Part shown: positions 51,933-62,343 of the stretch, in pieces
Layout of the letters: each line of letters starts with the position of its first letter
Numbering within the stretch: the first letter of the stretch is position 1
Assembly (NCBI GenBank): GCA_038502055.1
Contig: JAXRKN010000032.1
Span: 1,550,001-1,614,000, forward strand
Direction: 5' to 3'
Source of the DNA: Tanytarsus gracilentus
Taxonomy: Eukaryota; Arthropoda; Insecta; Diptera; Chironomidae
Length of the DNA stretch: 64,000 bases
The notes under the pieces: generated by a model
Database searches by the model: none
Told to the model about the DNA's origin: nothing
What the model saw: only the letters and a program-made list of their open reading frames with translations
Made by a program: the position numbers and the translations under genes

Positions 51933-53069
51933 GTTTCAAAACCCACACGTGGGTGTTGCCGTGTAACCCACTTGGAACAGATCAGTATTGGCTTCCCCTT
52001 TGGCTTCCCCTTCTGGCCTCCCCTTTTGGCTTCCCAAAAATGGCTTCCCAAAATGGCTTCCCAAAAATGGCTTCCCAAAATGGCTTCCCAAAATGGCTTC
52101 CCAAAATGGCTTCCCAAAAATGGCTTCTCAAAAATGGCTTCGCAAAATGGCTTCCCAAAATTGCTTCCCAAATTGGCTTCCCAAATTGGCTTCCCAAAAT
52201 GGCTTCCCACTGTGTTTCATTTTCCATTGTGTTTTATTTTCCATTGTGTTTTATTTTCCATTGTGTTTCATTTTCCATTGTGTTTCATTTTCCACTGTGT
52301 TCCATTTTCCATTGTGTTTCATTTTCCACTATGTTCCATTATCCATTGTGTTCCATTTTCCATTGTGTTTCATTTTCCATTGTGTTTCATTTTCTACTGT
52401 GTTCCATTTTCCCCTGTGTTCCATTTTCCATTGTGTTCCATTTTCCATTGTGTTCCATTTTCCATTGTGTTTCATTTTCCATTGCGTTCCGTTTTCCATT
52501 GCGTTCCATTTTCCATTGCGTTCCGTTTTCTTGCGTTCCATTTTCAGATCATGCCAATCGATTCCTGGTCAAATTCCGTTTTCAATGAGGTACATGAAGC
52601 CATACTTTAAAAATGGCATAGGGCATTCTTGGTCCTGGCCGGCGTGACGGTATTCTTCAAAATCATCAATGCTAATCAATTCCTGTGCAATTAGAGTAAT
52701 GAGGTACATGAGCCATACTTTTAAAAGGTTAGTGGTTCTGGCTCTGGGGCCGTGCGTCATTCTTAAAAATCTCATGCTAATCAATTCCTGGCAATAGAGT
52801 TCAAGAGATACATGAGCCATATTTTAAAATGGCAGGGGTATGGGGCGTGTGGTTGGTGGATTTGGTGGATGATGTTCCTAATTGCCTTGCGTACAATAGG
52901 TTAGTAGGTTAGGAATTTAGAAAGTTAGGGCTGTTGGGATGTGGTCGACCATCTAATGGCGATCTAAATATAGCCTCTGGGAAAGGTTTGTATAGGGGGT
53001 GAGGACGAGAGAGCGAGAGGGGGGGGGGAAAGAGGCGCATATAAGTGTTACACCCTTGTGGGTTACACT
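51933..53069 (+). mobile_element. Minisatellite-bearing transposon, copy 3
   Basis: Same termini and flanks (AAAAAATG left, AAAAATG right) as copy 2. Both short arrays are expanded: GGCTTCCCAAAAT units at about 51988-52205 and 17-bp units at 52206-52545. The right half (about 52600-53069) matches the other copies but with many single-base losses. The right flank AAAAATG is directly the left flank of copy 4. Confidence 0.7.
52206..52545. repeat. 17-bp minisatellite array
   Basis: About twenty units of CCATTTTCCATTGTGTT with single-base variants (GCG for TGT, CAC for CAT). Because the unit is 17 bp, frame advances through three phases every 51 bp. This gives long meaningless open frames in all three forward phases with FHFPLCSIFHCV-type translations. 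Equivalent arrays lie at 50960-51130 and 53210-53530. Confidence 0.85.
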
Positions 53070-53076
53070 AAAAATG

Positions 53077-54073
53077 TTTAAAACCCACGTGGGTGTTGCC
53101 GTGTAACCCCTTGTAAAGATAGTTTGGAAATGTAAATGGGGAATTCCTATGAAGAAGCCTTGAAGAAGCCAAAAGGGAGCCTTATGGAAAATATTTCTCA
53201 ATTATGTTATATTTCCACTGTGTTTCATTTTCCCCATGTTCATTTTTCACTAAATTCCATTTTCCACTATGTTCCATTTTCCACTGTGTTCCATTTTCCA
53301 CTGTGTTCCATTTTCCACTGTGTTCCATTTTCCACTGTGTTTCATTTTCCATTATGTTCCATTTCCCACTATGTTCCATTTTCCACTGTGTTCCATTTTC
53401 CATTATGTTTCATTTTCACCATGTTCAATTTTCCACTATGTTCCATTTTCCACTATGTTTCATTTTCCAGTCTGTTCCAGTTTCCACTGTGTTCATTTTC
53501 CCTGTGTTCCATTTTCCACAGTGTTCTTTTAGTCTGCAATGTTTGGTAAAAGTAAGAGGTACTGAGTATTCTAAAAATGGCATAGGGCATTCTTGGCTTG
53601 GCGGCCGTGCGGTCTTCTTAAAATATATGCTATTTTGTGAATTAGAGTTCAACGAGGTACATGAAGCCATACTTTTAAAAAATGGACATTAGGGGCACTA
53701 CTGGCCGGCCGTGATGGACATTGGTGGCACTCTTGGATGGCCATGATAGACATTCCTCAAATATCATCAATGCCTTTCGATTCCTGATACAAATACGAGT
53801 TCAACGACATACATGAAGCCATATAACAGGAAATTTGTGTGAAAAATGGCATTTAGGGCCGTCCATGGCACGACCTGTGGTCATGACCCTCATAATTCCT
53901 AAAATGGCCGAATCTAAATTCATAGACCTACCATTTGGCGAAAACTAGAAGTCTCTAGCTATCTCAGGAGCCGAGATCTCGATGGAACAGACAGACAGAC
54001 AGACAGACAGACAGACGGACGGACGGACGGAAATAGGCGCATATAAGTGTTACACCACTTCGTGGGTTACACT
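53077..54073 (+). mobile_element. Minisatellite-bearing transposon, copy 4
   Basis: The start TTTAAAACCCACGTGGGTG is a slightly degraded version of the common end. The 17-bp array is at about 53210-53530, one 120-bp unit follows, and the right end is nearly identical to copy 2 with a longer ACAGACAG/ACGGACGG tract. The right flank AAAAATG is at 54074-54080. The GGCTTCCC array is missing here. Confidence 0.7.
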
Positions 54074-54080
54074 AAAAATG

Positions 54081-54773
54081 CGGTTATTTGATTGGTTGTG
54101 CTTGATCATGTTTAATCAAGCACAGTTAGAAACTATTTTAAAGAAATTTTAGGAATTTATTTTTGGAAAATTTTTAGCAAATTTTAAAATTATAAGCCGG
54201 TGAATGACATTTATAAGTGGCAATGATTTTTTGCTCGTGAATTATTCATCAGACATTTTACACATTGCTCATCTTACTTAATAATGCTTACACAAAGAAA
54301 TTGATCGGTCTCCGCATTTATTTCCTTGCCTTAAACGAATATTTTTAACAGGTAAGATATAAAATAATTATTTTATTTTGCTTTATTTTCATATTTTTTT
54401 TGCAACGTTTTCGCGCATGGATTTTGTTATTTTAAACCGTCGTAATTTTTTTTGAATAAAGCGTCGCCTTTTGCGATTCGTAATGTCCAGGTGTCGCCAT
54501 AAGCGGTAACAAAATGTGATGAAAAATTTAAAAATGAATTAGAGCATGCTCTCGTTAATTAAACAACTTAAAGATGAAGAAAAGTACAATATTAATCAAT
54601 TTGCTATGAAGATACGACAATGTACAGTGATTAAAGCGAAGAAATACATAAATTAAATTATTTGAAATCACGCGGGAAATTAAACTACTTTTGTGCCGCC
54701 AGGGCTTTTGTTATTGTTTTTTTTTCAAGAAAATTTAAAAATTACAAAATAATTAATTTTACGAGCGGCCATT
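54081..54773. other. Intergenic stretch upstream of NRDE2
   Basis: AT-rich, no coding signal. It holds the presumed NRDE2 promoter; no TATA and initiator pair was evident, as expected for a housekeeping gene. Confidence 0.35.
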
Positions 54774-57558
54774 ATGTTCGCAGCTTATAAAAGTGAAATA
54801 TCACAAGAAAGGAATGAAACAAACACAGAATTTCTTCAAAATTCTTCATTTCCATCGTTGGAAACAGCTGTGGTTCCATTTTCATCAAATTTTGAAACAA
54901 TAACATCAAGTTCAAGTTCCAGCTCAAGTGAAGAATCAGAAGATGAAACAAAGGCTTCTGTCGTGATTTATAAGAAACCACCACCAGTTAAAATTAGTTA
55001 CTACGTTGACATTGAACCGAGGAAAGAATATCTTAAACTACAGTCATTGCCAGTCAGATGCCTGCCTCGGTAATAATTTTGATATCTATTTTGAGTACAT
55101 GGATGTGTCAACGAGTTTTCGCACTAAAATGATTAATTTCTTGGATTCACTTTACAGATATCGACTATCCCACAGATTCAAACTGTGTTCTCCCAGATCC
55201 AACTATAACTCAACCAAATTTAAAAGATATTTTAGCATCAAGAAGAAGAAGAAAAAGAGGACTGATAAAGCTGAGAAGCTCGATAAGGACACAATTGAAA
55301 ATGATTTAAAGCTTTATTTATCTAAAAATCCAAATGACATCGATAAATGGATCGATTACATCCAGTACAGAGTAAGTTGTGACTTCGCTCGATCAATAAA
55401 AGTATTAATAATTGAATTTTCAATTCAGGAAAGCGTCGCAGTAGAGCTGTCACTAGAACCAAGCGAGATAATGGCAAAGAACAAACTTGAAGCAATTGAA
55501 AAAGCTCGTCACTTTAATCCCAGCGATCAGAAACTATTAAAGCTCTATCTTGACACGCTGCCAGTCGTAAAGCCATCCGAGGAAGTTCTAAGCATCATTC
55601 AGGACATGATCGTTAGAGATCAATCAAATATTTTTCTGTGGAAGCACTTCCTAAATAATGCATGCAACGCAATGTCATGCACAGCTGAGAGTGGCCTTAA
55701 AGAGTACGAAAAAGCAATCGGCATGATGAAGAAAATCAACGACTCAGACATTCAAATGATGCAACTATTTAAAATGTGTGGACTTTTTGTGAGGCAAGCG
55801 GGATTGATGGAGCAGTTTTATGCATTGATACATTTAATGATGAGCATCAATGTCAATGTTAGCAGTGACTTTGATAGAATTTTCTATTCACCGAGCGAGA
55901 GTCAAAATCCACATTTAATCGAATATGAAGAGCTTGTGCTGCAATGTAAATTACCAATGCCGGAATTGTGGTATCGTGTCGAGACACTTCGAAGCATCTG
56001 TAATTTTCTACCCGTCCAAGTTTCCAACGAAATTAAAATCGAAGATCCTCAGAGATATGTCTTTAACGAAGACATTAGCAATCTTGTCAATCCACTTAAA
56101 AATCAACGAGCATACAGCTTCGATCTCTTCCTCTTGACCCTCAAGCTCTTCAAATTTCCACTACCGTACTATAAAAATTTCCTCAATAATGAAATTTTTG
56201 CAAACGACGATCGCGAAATTGAATGTGGAATGAGCTTTCTCACTGTTTTACTATCGAATTTTTCATCAACTTCAAATCAATTCGAAAAGGTATTTTTCAA
56301 TGTGATTAAGGACTTGAATGTGTCACCGAACTTTCTTAGCTTCAACATTCTTCACGAACCCCTACTTGAATGCATGCTGAAGTTCATCGAAAGTTGCTTA
56401 ACTTCCTTCAACGAAAGACAAAATAAAATCGTTTTAATACTTTGGCTACGACTGCAGAGACTCATCGTGAGAATTGACCAGCAAAAGAATTTCGAACCAG
56501 CTGAATTAACACAGTACAAAAAACAAATTAAGTCGAGAGTAAAAAATATTTTGAAAGCTTCAAAGTATCAAAACGACTTGAGCATTTATCGCGAATTTGC
56601 GCTAATGGAATTGTCGCTAAATGATGAAAAATCTTGCTTTAATATTCTTAATATGGCAATTGATGCATGTGGTGATGATGAAGTGAATTTCTACAAATTG
56701 CTGATCGAGTTTTGTGAGCTTAAATTACTGAGAAATGACAAAGAAGCTGTTTTGGCAAAATTGACTAAAGTTTGTGGATCACAATTTTATAAAGAAAAGC
56801 TCACAAACGCAACCGATGACCCTTGCGATGAAATCGAAGATTTTTTCTTATCAAATGGAAACAAATTAGAACTAATTAAAGCCTTTGTGATTCATCAGCT
56901 GCTAACGAAGTCAAAGAAAGCGGCACTTCAAGAGCTCTCAAAACAAATTTCATCGTCAAACGAAGGAAGTCACTTGAGAGAGCAACTTTATGAATTTTAC
57001 ACCTTCATTTTTCATCTAAAAATAATTTCTGATGAAACGTTGATTAATCATCGAGACTACATGAAAACCATAAGCCAGGCTTTGATTGAATTTCCAAAAA
57101 ATATTCTCATAATGCATACAATTGCGTGTCAATCGTCACTCCGCTGGTTTGACATTCGAAAGCTCCTGCTGAAAACGCCAACGAGTGAGTCAATTTTTTA
57201 TCTGTTAATCGCATCAAAGTTCTTTGAAGAAAATTTTGCCGATGATGAGTCAAAAATTTATCAGCACAGAATTTTCAACACTATCGACGGGTTAATGAGT
57301 CGTAAGACACCTGGCATTTCGTCAGTGCTCACATGGAGATTGTATTTGAGAGCGGCATTTAATTATGACTTTGGAAAATGTCGCAGAATCATCTACGAGG
57401 CTTTTAGCAACTATCCAATGGTGAAGCTTTTTTATCTGGACGGCTCTCGTTATTTGTCCGAAGATCTCTCACAATTTCATGATTTAATCATAGAAAAGGG
57501 CATTAGAATACACTCACTAATCGAAGAGCTTGAAATTCTTAGAAGTGCGAATAAATAA
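54774..57558 (+). CDS. NRDE2: NRDE2, nuclear RNAi-defective 2 homologue (nuclear exosome regulator)
   Basis: Exons 54774-55069, 55158-55371 and 55429-57558 join to 879 residues. The N-terminus has an Asp/Glu/Ser-rich stretch with a serine run (about 45-55). Next are KRYFSIKKKKKKR, resembling the ERYF segment of animal NRDE2, then HAT/TPR-like helical repeats to the end. The last residues (KLFYLDGSRYLSEDL, then IRIHSLIEELEIL) match the family C-terminus well. NRDE2 binds the MTR4 helicase and protects mRNAs from the exosome in vertebrates; in nematodes it acts in nuclear RNAi. The protein is shorter than the human one (about 1160). The 57-bp second intron is divisible by three and has no stop, so it can be read through. 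Confidence 0.85.
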
Positions 57559-57664
57559 ATTTTTATCACAAACTGATAACGATTTGATTCAATGATGATG
57601 GAAAATTTTATTCGAATAAATGTGTCATGGAACGTTTAGTTATAATAAAATTAATTTTGATCGA

Positions 57665-57940
57665 TCAGAAGAAAAATACGAAGTAAACAATCAGACCGAT
57701 GATGAGAATCAGCATCAATGGACCAACTAAAAAATTTGAAATAAAAAGTTATAAAAACATTTTTAGGTATTCCTAAATAACTCACGAATGCACATGCATA
57801 TGGTTGTGGTACAACATTTACAGCATGAACATAATCTAAAATTTAATTAAGATCTCGTTAAGTTGGTACTCTAATATTAATTTCACAGGTTATTACGTAT
57901 CGCCAACGCATTTAAAACAATCACCAATGCAAGAACACAT
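57665..57940 (-). CDS. 51-residue cysteine-rich single-pass membrane micropeptide (copy 1)
   Basis: Exons 57940-57897, 57835-57786 and 57726-57665 join with phases 2 and 1 to 51 residues. The N-terminal half has nine cysteines (MCSCIGDCFKCVGDT, then LCSCCKCC). After ICMCILGPL comes a hydrophobic span LMLILIIGLIVYFVFFF that reaches the stop. It looks like a tail-anchored or type II mini-protein whose cysteines may be palmitoylated or bind metal. A paralogue with the same first-exon length and intron phase lies 250 bp upstream. It converges on NRDE2. I do not recognise a named family. Confidence 0.7.
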
Positions 57941-58189
57941 GATTTTTTGATTTTATTTTTAATTTACTTAAACTCTTAATTTAGCTTCTTTCTTTAAATG
58001 CTTTCTTTTCGCAACTGAAACTTGAAAATAAAAAATATCGAAGGCTCGTAAAATAATTAAGGGATCGCTTCTAAATAAAACAAGATAAGATAGCTCGTGC
58101 TTTCATTTAGTTCGAGATAAGATAGGAAAATTTTTGTCTCATCAGTGACGTTTGACAGGTTGAGTCATTAATTTTTTACTCACCGAAAT

Positions 58190-58403
58190 TCACTTGTCAT
58201 GATAAAAATAGAAATAAACCGCAATTATGATAGCGGCCAGAAAAATTAGCGGTCCAATAAAGCACATGAGGATGGTTTTGATTGAGCATGTGATGCAAGA
58301 ACAGCATCTGAAAATTATTATGACAATTATTTTTATTCAATTTATGAGATAAAACTTACTGTTTGACACAACAACAACAAGCTTTTTCTAAGCACTCGCA
58401 CAT
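58190..58403 (-). CDS. 53-residue cysteine-rich single-pass membrane micropeptide (copy 2)
   Basis: Exons 58403-58360 and 58307-58190 join in phase 2 to 53 residues. The cysteine-rich start MCECLEKACCCCVKQCC is followed by ITCSIKTILMCFIGPL and a membrane span IFLAAIIIAVYFYFY ending HDK. Exon 1 is 44 bases, exactly as in copy 1, and the CxC start, the C[IF][LI]GPL junction and the terminal membrane span are shared, so the two are paralogues. This copy lacks the intron before GPL. A good donor (GTGAGT) just after the stop suggests a further 3' exon or a second isoform. Confidence 0.7.
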
Positions 58404-58850
58404 TTTACAATTTGTTGATATTTTTTTGAAGTGCTTGCTTGCTGTGATAATTTTATAATTTATTTAAACAATTTTTTGCACTCGCCTTTATTTTAATATT
58501 TTTTCGCATTTTAATAATTTGCGATTAAAGTTTTAAAATTGAATAAATTTTGTTGCTTGCTCAACAAATCAAGAATATCGATTGAGATCCCAACCGTAGA
58601 AAAATGAGATGATGTTAAAAGGAAATTTTAGCACGATATTAACCATGCTAATTAACACTGGTTTTTGTTGAGGGAGCTTTTGAAAATTCCGGCACTCTCT
58701 TTGTTAATTTATCATACACACAGACTTACATCTCCTTAACAAATAAAAAAATATACTGCAGCGATGATCAAAGCATGATTTGATGTTTGATAAAATCACT
58801 TAATTATAATCTGTATATTGAGTGAGTATATTAACAAAAATCATCAGTTC
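58404..58850. other. Intergenic stretch between the micropeptide genes and the MITE
   Basis: AT-rich upstream region of the minus-strand micropeptide gene copy 2. No coding signal, no other element recognised. Confidence 0.35.
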
Positions 58851-59013
58851 CAGAGATGGACAATTACATGTAATCGAGTGAAAAATTACATTACATTACA
58901 AAAAATTACATGTAATTAATTAAATTTTCGTAAAAAATCATGTAATTTTCCAAAATTAAATTACATTAGGTACATGTAATTTTTTTTGTAATTTGTAATT
59001 TTGCCGATCTCTG
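58851..59013. mobile_element. Short hAT-type MITE
   Basis: The 163-bp element begins CAGAGATGGACAATTACA and ends, on the complement, CAGAGATCGGCAAAATTACA. Its body is built from ATTACATGTAAT-type palindromic motifs. The left flank ATCAGTTC and right flank ATTCAGTTC are an imperfect 8-9 bp duplication. The CAGAG terminus and 8-bp target duplication are hAT features. It has no coding capacity. It lies about 190 bp upstream of the chitinase TATA box. Confidence 0.7.
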
Positions 59014-59205
59014 ATTCAGTTCTGATGGAATTCACTTAATATTTACTAAATTTAATTTTTGATAAATTTCTCTAGCCGCGACAATTTGCGGTTAAATAAT
59101 TTTTATAATTGTTTTCTCTTTTTATCATTTTTTATTTTAGAGCAGTTTTTTACAGCTTCAAGATTAATCATAAATGACAAATTGAAAATTGAGATAACTA
59201 AAAGC

Positions 59206-59241
59206 TATAAAAGAAAGAATCAAGTTCTAGAGCTCATCGCA
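59206..59241 (+). promoter_or_regulatory. Core promoter of the chitinase gene
   Basis: TATAAAAG at 59206-59213 is followed at about 35 bases by an initiator-like GCAGTTT (A at 59241). This predicts a 5' leader of about 24 bases before the ATG at 59265. The arrangement matches the lipase promoter in this window. Confidence 0.55.
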
Positions 59242-59264
59242 GTTTAAATTTAGCTGGTTCAAAA

Positions 59265-60598
59265 ATGAAGTTGTGGATTTTAATAGCGGCAGTTGCTGTT
59301 TTATCGTCATCATATGCTCAGAGTGAGTTTTGCCATTTTAAAAAACGACAAAAAAAATTAAAAATTAAAAAAATCTAGAAAAAGTTGTCTGTTATTGGGG
59401 TACTTGGGCCGTTTATCGTCAAGGCCTTGGAAAATTCGAAGTGACTGACATTGATCCGACTCTCTGTACCCATTTCGTTTATAGTTTTTTGAAAGCTAGT
59501 GCCGATGGTCGTGTGGATTATTATGATCCATATCTCGATCTGTCTGACAATTATGGAAAAGGTTACATTGACAAATTTATTGCCTTCAAATCTAGAAGCC
59601 CATCAACAAAATTTTTAATGTCAATTGGTGGTTGGACTTTAGGAAGTGCCGTTTTTTCTCAAATCGCTTCTAATCCTGGAGCGAGATCAACTTTCGCTAG
59701 AAGCGTCATGGGCATCCTTGACAAGCACAATTTCGATGGCTTCGATTTCGATTGGGAATATCCGAATCAACGTGAAGGAAGTAAACCAAGTGACAAACAA
59801 AATTTTAATCTCCTACTTGAGGAGCTCAAAAACGTTTTAAGTCCAAGAGGAAAAATTTTATCAATCGCCACAGCTTCAGTTGCGTCATCAGCATCAAAAT
59901 CTTATGACATTTGGCGGGTATGCGAGATAGTTGATTTTGTAAATTTAATGACTTACGATTTGCATGGATCGTGGGATGGAAAAACTGGCATTAATGCACC
60001 AATGTACTGTAGATCAGACGACAATCAGCAGTGGTGTGTTGACGAAGCTGTTAAATTTTGGTTAAGAAATGGATGTCCAGCTGAAAAGCTCATTGTTGGT
60101 GCACCACTCTATGGACGAAGTTTTTCTCTTTATGATCCCAACAATAATGGCATTAATGCACCGGCAGGTCCTGGAAACGCTGGAAAATTTGTGCCTGAAC
60201 AGGGATTTTTAGGTTATAATGAAATTTGTTACAACATCCAGAGGAACGGATGGACACGAAAATGGGAAAACACACAAAAAGTTCCTTATGCTTACAAGGA
60301 CAATCAATGGGTTGGCTATGATGACACACAATCATTGGAAATTAAACTTTCATATGTGAAGAACAACAATCTTGGCGGCATCATGTTTTGGAGTATTGAA
60401 ACTGATGATTTTAAGAATATTTGTGGTAAAGGAAAATATCCATTGCTAACACTAGCTCGGAATTCAATGCGTGAACGCCATTTTGAGTATGAACTTAAAC
60501 CACAAGTCAACTTAGTCGTCATTGAAAAGCTTTTGATTCAATTCAAGTCCAAAAATATCAAGAAAAGTTACAATTTAGACGAATTTAATGAAGTTTAA
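59265..60598 (+). CDS. GH18 chitinase, catalytically intact
   Basis: Exons 59265-59322 and 59379-60598 join in phase 1 to 425 residues. A signal peptide (MKLWILIAAVAVLSSSYA) is followed by a GH18 barrel starting KVVCYWGTWAVYR. Conserved blocks are SIGGWTLG, the catalytic DGFDFDWEYP (acid Glu at about 146), LMTYDLHGSWD and the final GGIMFWSIETDD. The DxxDxDxE motif is complete, so it should hydrolyse chitin, unlike imaginal disc growth factors, which lack the Glu. There is no chitin-binding CBM14 domain; a basic tail of about 35 residues follows the barrel. The type resembles the small midgut or group IV chitinases of flies. Confidence 0.92.
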
Positions 60599-60712
60599 GA
60601 AACTTTTTCACACATAAATTTAAAACTTTTTTTTTATTGTAAAATCATTCAATCTTTTTTCATTATATTTTTTGGAAATAAAAATCATTTTTTACACAAT
60701 GATGAGTTCATT

Positions 60713-61831
60713 TTAGTTATTTTCAGCGACGTTATTAGTAATTAATGGCTTCGTGGTGCTGACGGTACTATTGTAGTGCTCGCCAAGTCCGTAAAAGTGA
60801 CGGTGATAAGTAACAATGAGATGAGGTGCATTGGGAAAGTCGGCGCCTGATATTGTCGGCCGTCCTTGACCTTGCAGAACTTCAATTTTAAGCTTGAGGG
60901 AGTTTGAGAGCGCTTGAATTTCTATCTGACTGCCCCACGCCTTGGTATTTTCTACTTGATGGCAATAGTCTTCAAACTCCTCTTGGGACATGATATCTTC
61001 ACCCCTCGAGCTCGGCATATAGCAGATCAATTCATCTTTATTCGCCCGTATATAGTCGGCCGCAATTTTTCTTAGCGTGTCAATTGAATAGAACATATTA
61101 TGGCGCTCGAGCTGATGTCTGATTGAATTGTAGAGACAATCGCCATCTGATTTGATGACGGAGAGAGTAAGGTGTCTCGACTTGAGGATCTTGTTGATTG
61201 CCTTTACTTCCAATTGTCGTACGGAAGTTTTGTTTTCCTCTTCGCCTTGCTGTATCTCAATTTCACGTTTCTTTGCCTCATGCTCCTTCCTCTCGCGTCT
61301 CCTCTGAGCCTTTGATTTTCTAGCAGCCGCATCATCCTCCTGCTCTTGTGACTTTACGTCCGATTGCTCTTCAGAATTGTCTTCGGGATTATCGTCAATT
61401 TTAAGTTTTCCTAGTTCTTCTGCCTGTCGATCGATCAAATCTTTTTCCATTTGAGCTAAAAATAGTTTTACACTTGATGTTATACTGCATACTTGATTAA
61501 CTTAACGGAAACAAATGAATCTAGGAATTGATTCAACTACTTCATTGTGATTTATCGGGAGTGAACTTCAATCACATCCACTGACGTTTTATGTCTTTAA
61601 TCGTTTCAGGTAATAAGTGACTAAAACTTTTGAAAATCTCACCAATTTCATCCTGGAGCTTCTTTTTATCCTTCTTATTGCTCGCTCGCTTTAATCCGAT
61701 TATCTTTTCACGCAGTTCCTTTTTCTCTTTTCTGTGCTCCTCAATAATCGCATCATATTCTAAGAATTTTATATTTTCAAAGTAGAATTTCCATTTAATT
61801 CAAATTCATCATTTAACTCACCTTCGCTCAT
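60713..61831 (-). CDS. OTUD6B: OTU-family deubiquitinase, OTUD6B homologue
   Basis: Exons 61831-61822, 61759-61643 and 61455-60713 join (phases 1 and 1) to 289 residues, about the length of human OTUD6B. The first exon has only ten coding bases. The N-terminal half is a charged coiled coil (EEHRKEKKELREKI, KAQRRRERKEHEAKK). The OTU domain starts near 140: Asp146 and catalytic Cys149 in SDGDCLYNSI, and catalytic His269 in GLGEHYNS. OTUD6B cleaves ubiquitin chains and, in mammals, is linked to translation initiation and proteasome function. It is divergent to SS18, about 510 bp away. Confidence 0.9.
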
Positions 61832-62343
61832 GATTCTCCCGACATGCAGCCGAATGTGAAGCAATTTAGCTCTTTATGCGACCACTATTAAAACTAAAAA
61901 TTTACAAAAAATTAAGTTTAGAAAAATTATTTATCACAAAAAAAAATATCTCGGCAAAAAGGAGCAAGGTTAAAAAAGTTTATTTATAGTGTTGGCGATT
62001 AAAGCGCATTTAATGTCTTTTCGCTCTATTCAATTGGCGATTTTTTGATTGATAAAGTTATTTTTAAATAAAAATAAATAAATATTTAAATTACTTCTTA
62101 AGAAATCCTTTAATCACTTCAAAAATATGTAAAATTTCAATTTCTCGGTCAAAACAGACACAAAAACTCACACAAATAAAAATGCTAACTATTTTCACTT
62201 CTCGAATCAACCCCCTAGAAATAAATTTTGAAATTCTGAAGCTTCAGAAAATTTCGTGAGTTTATCGAATTTCCAGTGAAATTTGAGTGCAAATAGATTA
62301 ATCGCACTATAAAGTAGACGATTTTATTGAAGAGAGTGGTTTA
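61832..62343. promoter_or_regulatory. Divergent upstream region of OTUD6B and SS18
   Basis: About 510 bp between head-to-head starts, probably a bidirectional promoter. No TATA box or known motif stands out, and no coding signal is seen. Confidence 0.4.

Noticed and set aside
51812..52647. Long overlapping open frames in three phases (up to 258 codons)
   Set aside because: They translate the 17-bp and 13-14-bp minisatellite arrays, and all three forward phases give the same repeated pattern. This is a property of the repeats, not coding.
53136..53692. Frames of up to 162 codons in transposon copy 4
   Set aside because: Minisatellite-driven, and the segment has suspected base losses.
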